From Notolepis coatsorum (lineage: Eukaryota; Chordata; Actinopteri; Aulopiformes; Paralepididae), in the NCBI GenBank assembly GCA_963971535.1, contig OZ020594.1, positions 119,687,702 to 119,751,701 of the forward strand: a stretch of DNA of 64,000 bases, given 5' to 3'. The translations under genes and the position numbers were made by a program. Shown piece by piece: positions 22,688 to 34,114 of this stretch (position 1 is its first letter; each line of letters opens with the position of its first letter). The notes beneath the pieces were generated by a model. That model was not told where the DNA came from. It did not search any database and saw only the letters and a list, made by a program, of their open reading frames with translations.

Positions 22688-24423
22688 ACAACTCCTGGTC
22701 TACAGTTCCCTTCAAGTATCTTAACACATGTTTTGCTGTTACCATATGCTGTTCTTTTGGTTCGGATAAGTGTTGAGACAACTTACTGACAATAAAACTT
22801 AGATCAGGTCTAGTACATGTCATTACATAAATCAAGCTGCCTACCACTTCACAATACCTCTTTTGATCAACAGATTTACCTTCATTGTCAAATTGTTGTT
22901 TATACTCACATGGAGTCGATCTTGCCTTGCAGTCAGACATGTCAAACCGTTGCAATATTTTCATGATGTACCTTTTCTGGTTCATCTTTATTTCACCATC
23001 TGTCTGTGTGAAATCAATGCCTAGAAAGTTCTTAAGTTTGCCAAGATCTTTCATCTTAAATTTGGCTGGATTGTTTGACTGTTGCTTCCTGCAATGATAA
23101 GATCGTCAACTCAGATTATCAAAATAATCCTTTCACCTTTAGATGTTAGTTTATTGTAAACACAATGGTCAGCCGGGTTTTGAATAAAACCATTTTCACT
23201 TAGATAATCATGGAGCATTTTATTCCAATTCCGTCCTGATTGTTTCAGACCATACAGTGATTTGTTAAGTTTACAGACCAGTTTCTCCCCCTTCTCTGAC
23301 TTAACCTCAAATCCTTCAGGTTGTTCCATAAACAACTCACAGTCTATAGGAGCATGTAAATATGCCGTTTTAACATCCATTTGATGCAACTCTAAATTAT
23401 GTTTTACTGCAATTTGCATTAGACTACGTATAGAGGTCATATTTGCAGTTGGAGAAAAGGTTTCCTTATAATCAATACCAGACACTTGACTATAGCCTTT
23501 TGCTACATACCTGGCTTTGCATGTTGTAACTGGGTTCTCTTTCACTGTGTAAACCCATCTGCCCCCCACTGCATGTTTACATTCTGGCAGTGTGGTCAGG
23601 GTAAATGTGTCATTTTCCCTCAGTGAATCCATTTCCTCGTCCATAGCTTTAGCCCATAATTGAGAATTTGGTGATGACATAGCCTCTTCCAATGTTTGGG
23701 GCACATCACAAATAACTCTATAACAGTAATCAAGGGTTAGTTCTTCTTGGTCATCAGATTCGACTTTACACTCATAATCCTTTAAATATTGAGGAGGTTT
23801 TCTTTCCCTTTGTGGATAAGATGTACTCTGGCTACTTTGGCCTTCACCTGTCTCAATGTTATCACAAATCTCAGTCTCATTTTCCTGTGACTCTTTTGTG
23901 ATTACATTTGCCTTTTCAGTTTTTGGTAGGTGGTTTACAGCTCTCCTCATACTGAAATCTTCATCACCCGTTTCCTGCTCTGTTTGAGTCTGATTCTCAA
24001 TGACACTCTTGGTGATGAATTTGACCAACCTATTTTTAAGTACTTTTCCTGTGTCAGGATAAAACACCAAATAGGCAGTGCTGTTCTTATCATAGCCTAC
24101 AAAAACACCCTTTTCACATCTTGAATCCAACTTTTTCTTGTTTTGCTTGTAAGCATAGCATGGTGATCCAAATGTTCTCATTTTTGAAAGGTTAGGCTTC
24201 TTTCCTGTCAACATGTAGTATGGAGTCTGTCCTACACGCTTGTTGTAACACCTATTTCGAATGACAGCAGCAGTCATAACTGCATATGTCCACAACTCTT
24301 TTGGTAGGTCACTCTCAATTAGCATGCATCTTGCCATTTCAAACAATGTTCTCCAATTTCTCTCAGCTGTCCCATTTTGATGGGGTGAATAAGGAGCTGA
24401 GGTCTCATGTCTGATGGCATTTC
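22688..24423 (-). pseudogene. Copia integrase C-terminus and reverse transcriptase
   Basis: On the - strand the frame picks up inside integrase (SAPYSPHQNGTAERNWRTLF, with the catalytic glutamate), runs through CYNKRVGQTPYYMLTGKKPN, a linker, then RT: KARYVAKGYSQVSGIDYKET, LHQMDVKTAYLHAPIDCELF, LNKSLYGLKQSGRNWNKMLH. The catalytic box follows a premature TGA (23111-23113) that replaces the expected Trp before VDDLIIAG. A short deletion/frame change near 23060 precedes the RT thumb (KMKDLGKLKNFLGIDF; frame 23054-22688). Host sequence is otherwise intact over 1.7 kb. Integrase and RT act in cytoplasmic particles and the nucleus in living elements. Confidence 0.92.
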
Positions 24424-24737
24424 TACTGGCGAGTCAATATATGGTTTCAGGGCTCTACAGTGCGACCATATTGCTCGCATATGCCCCTAAAAATATGTGC
24501 GTGCCATAATGCAAAATCAAGTACTCGCACGGCGTGCGAGTGGGGCCGGCGAGTGCAGAGTACAGCCTCCTCATTCGTCCTTTTTTTTTCTCCGCTGCGA
24601 GAATCGTTAAGAAACTACAAGTCCCACAGTTCACAGCCGCATAAACGTTCCAATCACAGTAGAGTTCCTGTGGTCACGCGACTGGAAACTGAAAGTAATG
24701 ATCAGCGTCTGTCTGAGTCAGACAATACTTACAGCCA

Positions 24738-25030
24738 TGTCGAAGCCTATTCATTTTTATTTTGCGCGAAAGATACCGGAGAATGAGAAGTCAGGCGAGG
24801 CAGCTCATGTTACAGAGGTGATGGTTAACGTTAATGTTAACCAAGATACTGACGCTAGCCAGCATGGCCAATGTACCCACTGTAGCTAACGAAGCTACAC
24901 CCAATGTAGCCACTGTAGCTAGCGAAGCTACACCCACTGGAGCCGGAGGGAAGACATACAAATTTAACGTGAATTGGCTAAACATTTCCCCATGGCTAGA
25001 GTTCGAAAACAATGTCATGTTTTGTAAATA
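24738..25030 (+). pseudogene. hAT transposase N-terminus with TTF-type zinc finger
   Basis: A likely start, MSKPIHFYFARKIPENEKSG (24738), shifts frame near 24850 into ANVPTVANEATPNVATVASE. The frame then reads KTYKFNVNWLNISPWLEFEN and MFCKYCK, the pattern of TTF-type zinc fingers at the N-terminus of ZNF862-like hAT transposases. The repeat VATVANEATP is a 27-bp-class internal duplication. The finger and all downstream domains are cut off at about 25035 by unrelated hAT-type sequence ending TTACACCCCTA. Assignment from motif style only. Confidence 0.55.
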
Positions 25031-25518
25031 TTGCAAAGTAGGATCGATGCATTGCGATGCATTGCGATGCATTGTTACACCCCTACAACTGGCCCACTGT
25101 GTATGTGTGTACAGCTAACTTGGCTAGCGTTATCAACCGCAGAGGTGGGCAATGGGTCCAGCTGTAGCGCCGGACGGCCAGAGTGCAAGCGGTGTGGCAA
25201 TAGGTCCAGCTGCAGCGCCGGACGGCCAGAGTGCAACGGTGTGACGTTGTAATTGGCAGAATCGACTGTCAATCAATGGTCTACCTGACACGCAAACTAC
25301 TGTACTGGAGGTGTACAGTATTTCAATAGGCAACCCTGAAAGGATTATTTTTCTAAAAGAGCAACACTAGCTCCCCCCTCTACTGATGGCCCTGGTTGTA
25401 AAGCCAGTGTCTCCTTTTTGTTCAATGTCACTGCCTTTCTTATTAGGCCTAGTTGTTGGCTACAACTTTGCCATAGTAGGCATTAATCACTTAATTAATA
25501 GTTCAAATGTCTGTGTCC

Positions 25519-27041
25519 CAGGGTTAGAAATTAACATTTTTTTTCAAGGGCTTTTTTTGCCCCCCTTAATTGATTTTCGGGGGCTTTTTTTTGTATTTCG
25601 GGGGCACTGAATTTTTATGATAAGCGGTAGGGGTGGGACGGTTCACAAAATGGACGGTTTGGTTCGTATCACGATTTTGGGGTCACGGTTTTCAGTTCGA
25701 TATACGTACATTTTTATTACACTCAAATCTAAACATGCTTCTCATTTATTAAAAATAAAATAAAAGGTTCACAGTGTTTACAGCCTTAAATAATGTTTGG
25801 CACACAAAGACCGAACTGACTGAAAAATATAGGCTACATTTGTCAAAGTATTAATTAACTTAGTGCAAACAAACAATATGCTCAGCCAGCACTAGACTTT
25901 CCTTTCTTTAATTAATATAAACACACAAAAACAATGTCAACCATGTTTAAATTCCCTGATTGTCAGTTCTTAATGGAAAGATTCGTTTTCTGCTTGAAAT
26001 TATTATGTTTCTGTCTACATTTATTTAGACTAACATTATTTAAATATTGAGTGCAACTGTGGTGGATCCAATGTACAGTTTCTACGCCAAATGTATATAC
26101 ACTCTTTTTCTGGACACTTTTGTATCACAAACAGTACTGTATTTGCAAATCTGATATGTCATAAATGTATAGATGTAGCAGTACTGTCTATCTGTATGTC
26201 ATGTATGTCATTATGTTATGATGAATTGAAAATGGGGGACCCTGATGTAAACAAGACGAAAGTTATTCTCTGGTCTGCATCCCCTTAACAATTGTATGTA
26301 TTGAGCTGTACTGTACCCATTCTGCAATCTGTTAATAAACTTTTCAATCAATCAATCGATTACGTAATTCGGTGAGTTGGAACTATCTATGGGTTGGCGC
26401 CGGGTCCCCACGGACATTTTAGCGTGTGGCACCTTCAGCTCCGGTCACGTTAGGACATCAACAAGCAGGAGTTAGTAAAACACAGTTGTATGTTAGCCTT
26501 CTTGGATGTTGAATAAACGCCTATCATTGTCTTTAAACACCCCGCCTCTCCGACTCCCATTTCCTCCTATGCTAGCTAGTAGCTACGGTAACATTTCATT
26601 GACTGTACAGTAGTAGCTTGCGGGCTGCGTCGGGCTACCATAGTTAAAACATGCGTTGTGTTTACAAACTGCTAACGATATGGCAAGATGTGTGTAGGCC
26701 TATGTAATGTTAATGGCTATGTTTTTAAAGTCGTAATGAAGATTGATTTATATTGTGCGTGCCATTTTTACACAAACTGACTAGCAACGGGCTGCAGTGC
26801 TGCTGCCTGCAGCCAGTGCAGAACACCGGCTCCCCGGGCTCCGCCAAATGAATTTTTTTATTTGCGCGTCATCTGAACCGTACGCTACACAGACGATCCA
26901 TTACCGGATAAATATATATATATATATATATAATTAGTAAACTGTCGGGGGCATTAAGTGCCCCCCTTAACTGATTTTCGAGGGCATTTTGTCCATTTTC
27001 AAGGGCATTATGCCCCAAGCCCCCGTTAATTTCTAACCCTG
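25519..27041. mobile_element. hAT element, TSD CTGTGTCC
   Basis: Termini CAGGGTTAGAAATTAAC and GTTAATTTCTAACCCTG are perfect inverted repeats, with perfect TSD CTGTGTCC (25511-25518, 27042-27049). Subterminal CAAGGGC/GGGGGC motifs repeat on both sides. It carries an L2-A tail (26066-26358) and a further hAT-type left end (TAGGGGTGGGACGGTTCACA at 25628) whose right end is not seen. Confidence 0.92.
26066..26358 (+). repeat. L2-A 3' UTR copy
   Basis: Runs from CCAATGTACAGTTTCTACG to the CAATCAATCAATC tail. This is the innermost layer of the nest. Confidence 0.88.
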
Positions 27042-27344
27042 CTGTGTCCCATTCCCGTTTGCACACGCAGATGATACACACACACGCACACAGTGGGCCA
27101 GTGACTTGTGCTATGGTGGTATGTGCTATTGCACAGATGTGTCCCGTTCCCGTTTGCACATGCACGCACAGTACAAATATACATTTATTTTTGAAAAAAA
27201 AAATAAACTCTGTTACTTGACATATTTTCACTGTGCTCCTAAATATTTTTGGGTGCTCCTAAATTTCTTTGTGTGCTCCTACATTTTTTCATTTAGGAGC
27301 ACCTGTGCCCCTAGTCAAAAAGGTTAGCGTAGAGCCCTGGGTTT

Positions 27345-28020
27345 AACCCCAAAAAAATTTATACAAAAGGTTTTTCAATGGATTCTGGTAGTATTGGGCG
27401 TGCTAAATAACATACTAAAAGTCGACCAAAATCGACCCCTCCGAAAGCCGTCATTTCCAAGATGGCGTCCCAGATGGCGCCGGGGCGATTAAAATGGCTA
27501 TATCTCAAATTAAGAAAATGGTGCAAAGGATTTCTCAACTGATTCTGGTACCTCTGGGCATGCTCACTAACATACTAAAAATCTAGGAAAATACACCTTC
27601 CAGAAAGGCTTCATTTTCAAGATGGCGTCCAAAATTGCGGCTGGCCAAGCTTAAAATGGCTATATATATGTCAATATAAAAATTATATAAATGATTTTGT
27701 CATTTGATTCTGGTACCCCAAGTACCCCTAGACATACTTAGGAACATACTAAAGTTTTAGGGAAATACACCTTCCGAAGAGGCTTAATTTTAAAAATGGT
27801 GTCCAAAATGACGACTGGGAGCTTAGAATGCCTGTATCTCAAATGGGAAAACATTTCTAAAGGATTTATAAACTGATTCTGGCACCTCTATACATTAATA
27901 ACGAGCAAAATATCTAGCTAAATATATCTGCTAGGAATGCATCATTTGCATCATCAAAATGGCTGCCTGTAGCTTATTTTGGCTAAAATTAAAATTGGTT
28001 ATTATATTCAACCTAGAAAG
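27345..28020. repeat. Academ-like left terminal repeat with sub-repeats
   Basis: Four tandem ~164-bp units, marked by GATTCTGGTA/GATTCTGGCA at about 27381, 27541, 27705 and 27874, each followed by a CAAGATGG(C/T)GTCC-type block and AAAATGGCTATAT. The array is the inverted counterpart of 31140-31620. Confidence 0.85.
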
Positions 28021-28038
28021 CTGTTGTGGTCTTTAGGC

Positions 28039-31000
28039 CTACTCATCATCATCTTCAGGATCCTCTGGGAGAAACTTGTTATGTGGATTGTCACATTCAT
28101 GAAGTTGACATGGTCCACAGACAGTAGTACAAGGTAGTCCATATTTTCTGCATGAGCAGCGAAGTGTCTTGCAAGCAGTGGTACAGTTACAATGAATGAC
28201 CTTCAAGAGACTGTCTGGAGCAGCATTCATTGTTGACATGAGTGGGACAAATCTATTGTCCTGCAGGTTCCAGCCCCAGTCTAGAGCATCTATACCATCA
28301 TCTGTTCCCATCCAGACCATGACCTGGTAGTATGCTCTACAACAGTGGAATTTGGTAGCAGATTCAGTTGGTGGTAGACGTTCAGGCGTTACCGTTGATG
28401 AAGCTGAGACAACCTTCTTGCTGAAAATGTTATATCTCATTTTTGCAAGCGAATCTGTGCACTTTCCACCAAAAAAGACAGCCATTGCTTGGCACCCAAG
28501 GTCATCGATCACATCTGTTGTCTGGTTTGGTACAGTGAATGCATTGGCACAAGCCTGAAGGACAGGATCCCCTTTTACACGTTTTTCGAATGCTGTCTTT
28601 TTGCCAACTCCGAAGATCCGGGAAGTTGTGTCACAGCCAGTCACAGCATGGATGAACAGCAACTGAGAACACACATCCTGTCCGAGTACTTCTTTCAAAT
28701 GGTTTATGGCGTACACTTTAAAACTGCCATCAGCTTTCGACTTGTCTGATCTGAAATAAAGGCCCTTGCTATCTCTCATAGTAAAGAAGTAAGACGAGGA
28801 GATCAGTATCTTCTCCAATCAGCGTCGTGGTGTGAAGAAGAGATGATCCCACTGCGGCCCTTACTATGTCTACATCAGCATCTCCAAGTGAATTGACCAC
28901 AGTGCAATCCCGTTCTTTCAGTTCATCACTTATCATGTGGATCAGTTTCTGTTTATTCAGATCTCTTGACAGGAACTCCTCCTTCTTACCTGAGAACTCT
29001 GTCTCAGCAGTGAAGTTGACAATGGGATGAATATTGTTTCCTCTTCTTTGATGTGTGTTGTCTTTAATGGATGGCCCATCCTCATAGCCATCAAACACAA
29101 TGGTTGTAGCTGAGCCATAATGTTGGATTGTGAAGTCTGCATATGACTTTTACCATAGCTTTGTCCGTGCTTCCATTGTATTCGGTGAAGGAGTGAACCA
29201 CCATCAAGAACATAATGCTCCGTTTCTGGTACAGAATCTAGGATTGCATCACTTGCATGATCACAGATCGCGTGCGCTAGTTGTGGTTTATCAGCTTTGC
29301 GGAAGACCTTTCCGGCTTCAAAGAGGGCAGGAGGGAAAGGACTGAGTTCGTAACGCATAACCTCCTCCAATGACAGCTCTCCAGTTTGGGAGACAATAAG
29401 GAAACGTTGAAAAAGAAGTGCAGAATCAATGATTCGATCAGGAGCAACCTTGATAGACGATTTTTGTCCAAGGGTTATGGCTTTATCCTTTCTACGAAAT
29501 GAAAATGTGAATGCCGGCTGTCCGATCATTTTGTGCATGATGTTGCGTCCAACAGAGTCATAATCATGCACGTTCACTCCATCCTCAGCGACAACACCTG
29601 TAACAACATTCCTTAAAGAAGAGTCTGGAGAGAAAGGTGAACATATAGCAAGTTTTGAAGTGATCTTCTCCAGGTCAGCAGCATCCCTTTTCATCCTTGC
29701 CTCTGTTGAATCCTTGTGCTGTTCTGATGTTGTGTATGTCTGGTTTGAGAACTCCTGCATTGCGGTGTTATACTCTGATGTTATGCCCTTTGACATTGTC
29801 CAAAGGGATCTCTGATTGTCGGTCATTCCACTTCCATGTGTCATCCCTCCTGTAGTCTTCAATGTCAATGTTGTTTCGATTACAAGATCTGAGCTGAGGC
29901 CTGCCCATGATTGGCTGCTGCGACGGATAACATGAAAACCCTTTTCAAATTGTCTGAAGACATCTGGGTGGTTGATGTGAAGCTGACTCATCTCTTGGAC
30001 ATAAAAGTGTGCCGATTTCAAGTAATTGTAATGCCCAGCCGCAGCGAATATCGGCATGCATTCAGAAACAGCGCGTAGGTGCAAAAGCCAGGAACCTGTG
30101 CGATCTGCTGTTATCAGTGACCTAGCAACTTCTAACATGTGTTGGTAATTTAGCCACAACTGACTAGTTTTGGATCTAGCACACAGTTCCATCTTCCTTT
30201 TTCCCAGCTCTTCATTTATTGTAATGAGGGTCTCTGATGTGAACACTGTTTCCAATGGCATTTCACCCTACATTGCTTCAGACTGTTCAACCATTGCTGC
30301 AAATTCATGACTATCATCTACCATTTCTGATATTATCATGCGGTTAAGACATTTGTCAACCAGAAGATGGCCACGGAATGCTCTCTGAACTGATTTGCCT
30401 GTCATCATATGGGCTACTGAGTTCTCCCCATAGACTACCCCTAGAATGTCCTTAAGTCCTGTACCGTCCATCAGTGTACCAATTGCTCCTAGCAAATTCA
30501 TAAATGTGTGAAATCCTCCTAGGAGCAGGACAAAGGACTTGAGGTGACTGCACTGTGGTGAATCTAGGATTATCTCTGCTGCTTTCCAATAGGGGTTGGT
30601 CAAATGTAACTACTGGGGCAAGGTGGTGTTTGGATGCCAGACCACAAATGAACTCCAGTGTTGACAGAATGCATGTTTTGTCTCCGGAGTACATGTCTAT
30701 CGTTGGTAAGTATCTCACTGAAGACTGCCCTGGATGTTCATCTCCCTTATGAATAATGTGCATCATCCCCTGCCAACCAGGTGCAGGCTGTTTGAAATTG
30801 AACGATAACTCCCAAAGCAGATCAACCATCTTGTTACATTCTGCGAGTCTTGGAAGTTCTTTAAATGTGGTGTCTCTGCAAAAGTGTTTGGCAAAGTGAT
30901 AATCTATTATCACAACTTTTGACCTCTGCACAAGATTCAGTTCATTAATTCTGAACCTCGGAATCCTTTGGTCTGTCTTCTGTCCTGGTGTCAAGGCAGC

Positions 31001-31117
31001 TATCATGCCCATCCCATGAAATGTCCCTTTCCCATCAATTGTTAGAATATTATGATCTACATTGTCTGCAGCAAATAAGACGGTCGTGTTCAACACATCA
31101 ATATCCTTACCAAGCAT
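28039..31117 (-). pseudogene. Academ-like transposase (XPG-like nuclease and Cys8 cluster)
   Basis: The - strand reads as one protein in five pieces. The N-terminal piece (31117-30600) has ADNVDHNILTIDGKGTFHGM. The middle (30603-28957) has no domain I can name. Then comes a nuclease-like part: FDGYEDGPSIKD, DADVDIVRAA and TLIGEDTDLLVLLL (29098-28800), followed by LFIHAVTGCDTTSRIFGVGK (about 28670). Paired acidic motifs and a GCD...GVGK turn resemble XPG/FEN nucleases. The C-terminus (28200-28090) has eight closely spaced cysteines in CNC..ACKTLRCSCRKYGLPC..VCGPC. Lesions: frame changes near 30600, 29160 and 28800, and a TAG at about 30266. The frame starts almost at the terminal repeat, so an N-terminal part may be deleted. 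No homology search was possible. Confidence 0.7.
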
Positions 31118-31139
31118 GTTTGGTGCAGTACAATTTGTA

Positions 31140-31650
31140 TAGTCATTTTAAGCTCCTGGGCGCCAGTTTGGACGCCATCTTGAAAATGATGCCTTTCCGG
31201 AAGGTGTATTTTCCTAGATTTTTAGTATGTTCACAAGCATGTCTATAGGTACCAGAATCAAGTGAAAAATCATAGTTATATATTTTTTTCTATTGAGATA
31301 TATAGCCATTTTAAGCTTGGTCTGCCGCCATTTTGGACGCCATCTTGAAAATGAAGCCTTTCTGGAAGGTGTATTTTCCTAGATTTTTAGTATGTTAGTG
31401 AAAATGCCCAGAGGTACCAGAATCAGTTGAGAAATCCTTTGCACCATATTCTCAATTTGAGATATAGCCATTTTAATATCTCCACGGCCATCTGGGACGC
31501 CATCTTGGAAATGGCGGCTTTCGGGGGGGGTCGATTTTGGTCGACTTTTAGTATGTTATTTAGCACGCCCAATATTATCGGAATCCATCGAAAAACCTTT
31601 TGTATAAATTTTTTTTGGGTTAAGTGTTTTTTTTCATAGATTGACTCGCC
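31140..31650. repeat. Academ-like right terminal repeat with sub-repeats
   Basis: Three ~164-bp units marked by GGTACCAGAATCA at about 31249 and 31413 and a diverged ATTATCGGAATCCATCG at 31574. Each carries GGACGCCATCTTG(A/G)AAATG. It ends in TTGGGTTAAG, a T tract and ATTGACTCGCC. Confidence 0.85.
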
Positions 31651-31654
31651 TACT

Positions 31655-31976
31655 TAGCAATGACTGAAATTGACCAGAAGTATACTCAGACCTAATGCAT
31701 TTGATTTTTCCATAAGGTGAAACGTCAGCAATGTACTTCTCAGTAGCCTTGACTGTGTCACTCTTCGATTTCAAAAAATAAACAAAAACTGCTCCTGAAT
31801 AGTCATCAGTAAATGCTAATGTGTATCTGAACCCATCTTTAGCTGTAGGATCTATAGGTCCAGACAAATCTGTGTGTACAAGCTGCAGTGGAGCCTTTGC
31901 CCTTTCATCTGGCTCTCTGCTCCTGCTCTGAGCAAATTTACCTTTTGTGCACACTTCACATGTCAAATTAGATGTA
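31655..31976 (-). pseudogene. Copia integrase core, N-terminal half
   Basis: Between two insertions, the - strand encodes LTCEVCTKGKFAQ (end of the HHCC zinc region), LVHTDLSGPIDPTAKDGFRY (first catalytic aspartate) and FTDDYSGAVFVYFLKSKSD. It then reads IRSEYTSGQFQSLLSR, where the second catalytic aspartate, normally in an RSDNGGEF context, reads SEYTSGQF, so that site looks substituted. Continuous with 24423 across the Academ-like element and with 32658 across the MITE. Confidence 0.88.
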
Positions 31977-32649
31977 TAGAGCCATATGAAATCCGCGATC
32001 ACGGAATCGCGGACGGAATCGCGGAATTGAGCAATAAAAATGGAATCAACTGTAAATAAAAAAAAATAAAAATTATAATTTCATTTTTTTATTTTAATTT
32101 TTTTTATGTTGTGGGACTTGTACAGCACTTTGTTCAACTTTGTCAGTGCTGTAAAGTTTAAACCTTTTTAAATCTTAGACAAACAAAACACTTTGCTTTC
32201 ATGAAATATTGTAAGCCGTCATTTGAGGCTTTATAAAAGCAGCACAATGAACACAAATCTGTCAGTGCTGAGTCCGACCTCATCTTAAATAACAAACAGC
32301 ATTGCTTGTTGTAGTTAACAAAGAGAGGCAGAGTTGATTTAGCAAAAAAATATATATATATCATTTATATTTTTTAATAATCAAATTTTTTTTTCATATT
32401 CGAATCCCATGCCCATCGAACGAAGCTTCGAAGCCTCGAAGTATTTAAGACAGCCCTATTAAATGGACTGTTATATCTTATTAAATTGTGGACATTTATT
32501 CATTCCCACTTATTAGACACTATTTCTGATGGTAAAATGAGCGTACAAAGCAAAATACAGAATTCTGAAATATTAAAACGGAAAAAAACGGAATTTGGGA
32601 AAAAATTTAATGTAATTTGGAAAAAAATAAAACTGATTTCATATGGCTC
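31977..32649. mobile_element. hAT-type MITE, TSD TAGATGTA
   Basis: Inverted termini TAGAGCCATATGAAATC and GATTTCATATGGCTC; perfect TSD TAGATGTA (31969-31976, 32650-32657). Removing it rejoins Copia integrase coding (GKTDTS-NLTCEVC). AT-rich interior with repeated GGAATCGCGGA-type motifs on the left and GGAAAAAA motifs on the right. Confidence 0.92.
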
Positions 32650-32657
32650 TAGATGTA

Positions 32658-34114
32658 TCAGTTTTGCCTTTAATTGTCATACCCTCTGTGACTTTTTGCA
32701 ATTTTAACACATCTTCGTAGTTACAGTGACCTAGAATTTCGTGCCATGTTTTGATATCATAACACCCATGACATTCATCAACATTTTCATCATTAACTGT
32801 GTTTAGATAAAACAATCTATCATACACCTTAATATCAAATGTCATACCGTTCTCATGAATGAGCTTGTTCTGTCCTTCTTTGAATACGACCGTGGCTCCA
32901 TTTGTCGTTGCTGCTTTGACCGAGAAAATGTCTTGGGGAAAGGATGGGACGTACAGCGCCCCCGTCAGCATCGTCTCCACCTCTCGACCCGTATTGTCTT
33001 TCAGCCAAACTTTGGCTGCACCTCTCTTCAGCGCTATGCCAGAGGCCCTCACTCCATCAGCCAACTCCAGGACATGTTTTCGTGGCTCGAAACTCTCGTC
33101 AAAGTCTTTGACTTTGTTCATGTCAGTCACTATGTGCGATGTAGCACCGGTGTCGACCATAAGCCCTCTTTGCTTCAGGCCATTGCCTGGGTCGCTGTCC
33201 ACCTGTTGTTTGCGGGCCTTGAAGGTGAATGTGTGGTGGTGGTCGTGGTCCTCTTCATCCGCGGCCTGTTTTACGTTGTCTCGTCGTCCTCTCCGCCTGC
33301 AGTTTGCATCTCTGTGCGTGGAACTCCTGCAAAAACGGCACCACTGTCTCTGTTGTTCCCCGTGACCAGCAGCCTTGCACTCGCGGGCCATATGGCCCTT
33401 TTGGCCGCAAGTATAACAGGTCAGCAGCTTCACATCAAAGTCTTTTCCTCTTACTTTCATCACGCTGTCATCAACTGAGCTCCCACTGAACTTCTCAGTG
33501 CTCTCGTAGCTCCTCAGCTTGGTCTTGAACTCGGCGAAGGTGATCTTCTCATCACTTTGTGTAGTGTGGATAGAAAACGGCTTAAATGGCAGCCCCTTCA
33601 GAATCATCGCTATCAATAAACCGTCACTTAAAACCTCTTCTGCATTCCTCAGTGCTGTGATAGCAGTCTCTGCTTGTATAATATAGTCTGTGATACACCC
33701 ATTAGCATATTTCTGGAGAGACGTAAGCTCTGTATACAAGCTGATCACACGCAGTTTTCCTGTACTTGCGTAGTGATCCCTCAGAATCTTCAATGCCTTT
33801 CTCCCATCGTCCACTGCATCTCTCATGACCAGAGACAAACTTGTATCGTCCAACAATTGAATAAGTTCAGCGTAGACTTCTTCATTTTTATCAGCGTCTT
33901 CTGCGGCTCTTGCCGCGGCTACGTCTGCGTCCTCTTCGTCCCCGTCACTGTCAGGCTTTTTCAATATGGTGCTTTTCAGCCCTTGTAGACGCAGGTGGCC
34001 AAGCAACTTTGTTTCCCACAACTCATAGTTTTTCTCATCTCCGTCAAAGCACAAACGATTCCATCGGCTTCCAAGATCCTTTCTGGGCCCATAACCTGCT
34101 GGCGCAGCAGCCAT
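32658..34114 (-). pseudogene. Copia gag, protease and integrase zinc domain
   Basis: The frame is open from an ATG at 34114 (MAAAPAGYGPRKDLGSRWNR) inside the 5' LTR, through the gag capsid-like region. It includes a zinc knuckle CYTCGQKGHMAREC (CX2CX4HX4C) and a second Cys/His cluster (CRFCRSSTHRDANC). The aspartic protease motif VDTGATSHIV and the start of the integrase HHCC domain (HEILGHCNY) follow. An upstream in-frame ATG at 34171 also lies in the LTR; I prefer 34114 because it precedes the conserved region. Gag packages the RNA and the protease processes the polyprotein. About 485 residues without a stop, so this part looks recently functional; the element as a whole is broken. Confidence 0.88.
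34083..34096 (-). promoter_or_regulatory. Copia primer-binding site (initiator tRNA-Met anticodon arm)
   Basis: The 14 bases directly inside the 5' LTR read CTGGGCCCATAACC on the + strand, i.e. the anticodon stem-loop sequence of eukaryotic initiator tRNA-Met including its CAU anticodon. The - strand element RNA can thus pair with the internal part of that tRNA, the priming mode known for Drosophila copia (half-tRNA primer). It lies within the gag frame, encoding part of AGYGPR. Confidence 0.85.

Larger units (their letters stand above)
24448..27339 (+). mobile_element. hAT element with 5-bp TSD (hAT5-like), TTF finger remnant
   Basis: Termini CAGGGCTCTAC and GTAGAGCCCTG, flanked by GGTTT at 24443-24447 and 27340-27344 (5-bp TSD). 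Near the right end GTGCTCCTAAAT-type motifs repeat three times directly and once inverted (27230-27302), likely transposase-binding sites. A broken N-terminal transposase exon lies at 24730-25030. A second hAT with an L2-A tail (25519-27041) fills most of the interior. The same termini and TSD length occur at 8713-9981. Confidence 0.75.
24428..31650 (-). mobile_element. Academ-like DNA transposon (XPG-like nuclease, Cys8)
   Basis: Termini GGCGAGTCAAT at 24428 and ATTGACTCGCC ending at 31650 are inverted. The flanking TACT (24424-24427, 31651-31654) is a 4-bp TSD. Excising the element restores Copia integrase (FQSLLSR-NAIRHETSAPYS). Terminal inverted repeats are ~0.5-0.7 kb and composed of ~164-bp sub-repeats (four on the left at 27345-28015, three on the right at 31140-31620). 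The interior encodes a ~1000-residue protein on the - strand. Short TSD, XPG-type nuclease and a Cys8 cluster are the published hallmarks of the Academ superfamily; the assignment is by motif only. A hAT (24448-27339) interrupts its left end. Confidence 0.75.

Noticed and set aside
28039..31117. Zisupton/KDZ transposase because of the CXC-type cysteine cluster
   Set aside because: TSD is 4 bp rather than 8, and the acidic GEDTDLL/GCDTT..GVGK motifs suit an XPG-type nuclease better. It stays a lesser alternative.
32855..33489. Long + strand frames of up to 207 codons
   Set aside because: Antisense shadows of the Copia gag/protease frame on the - strand.
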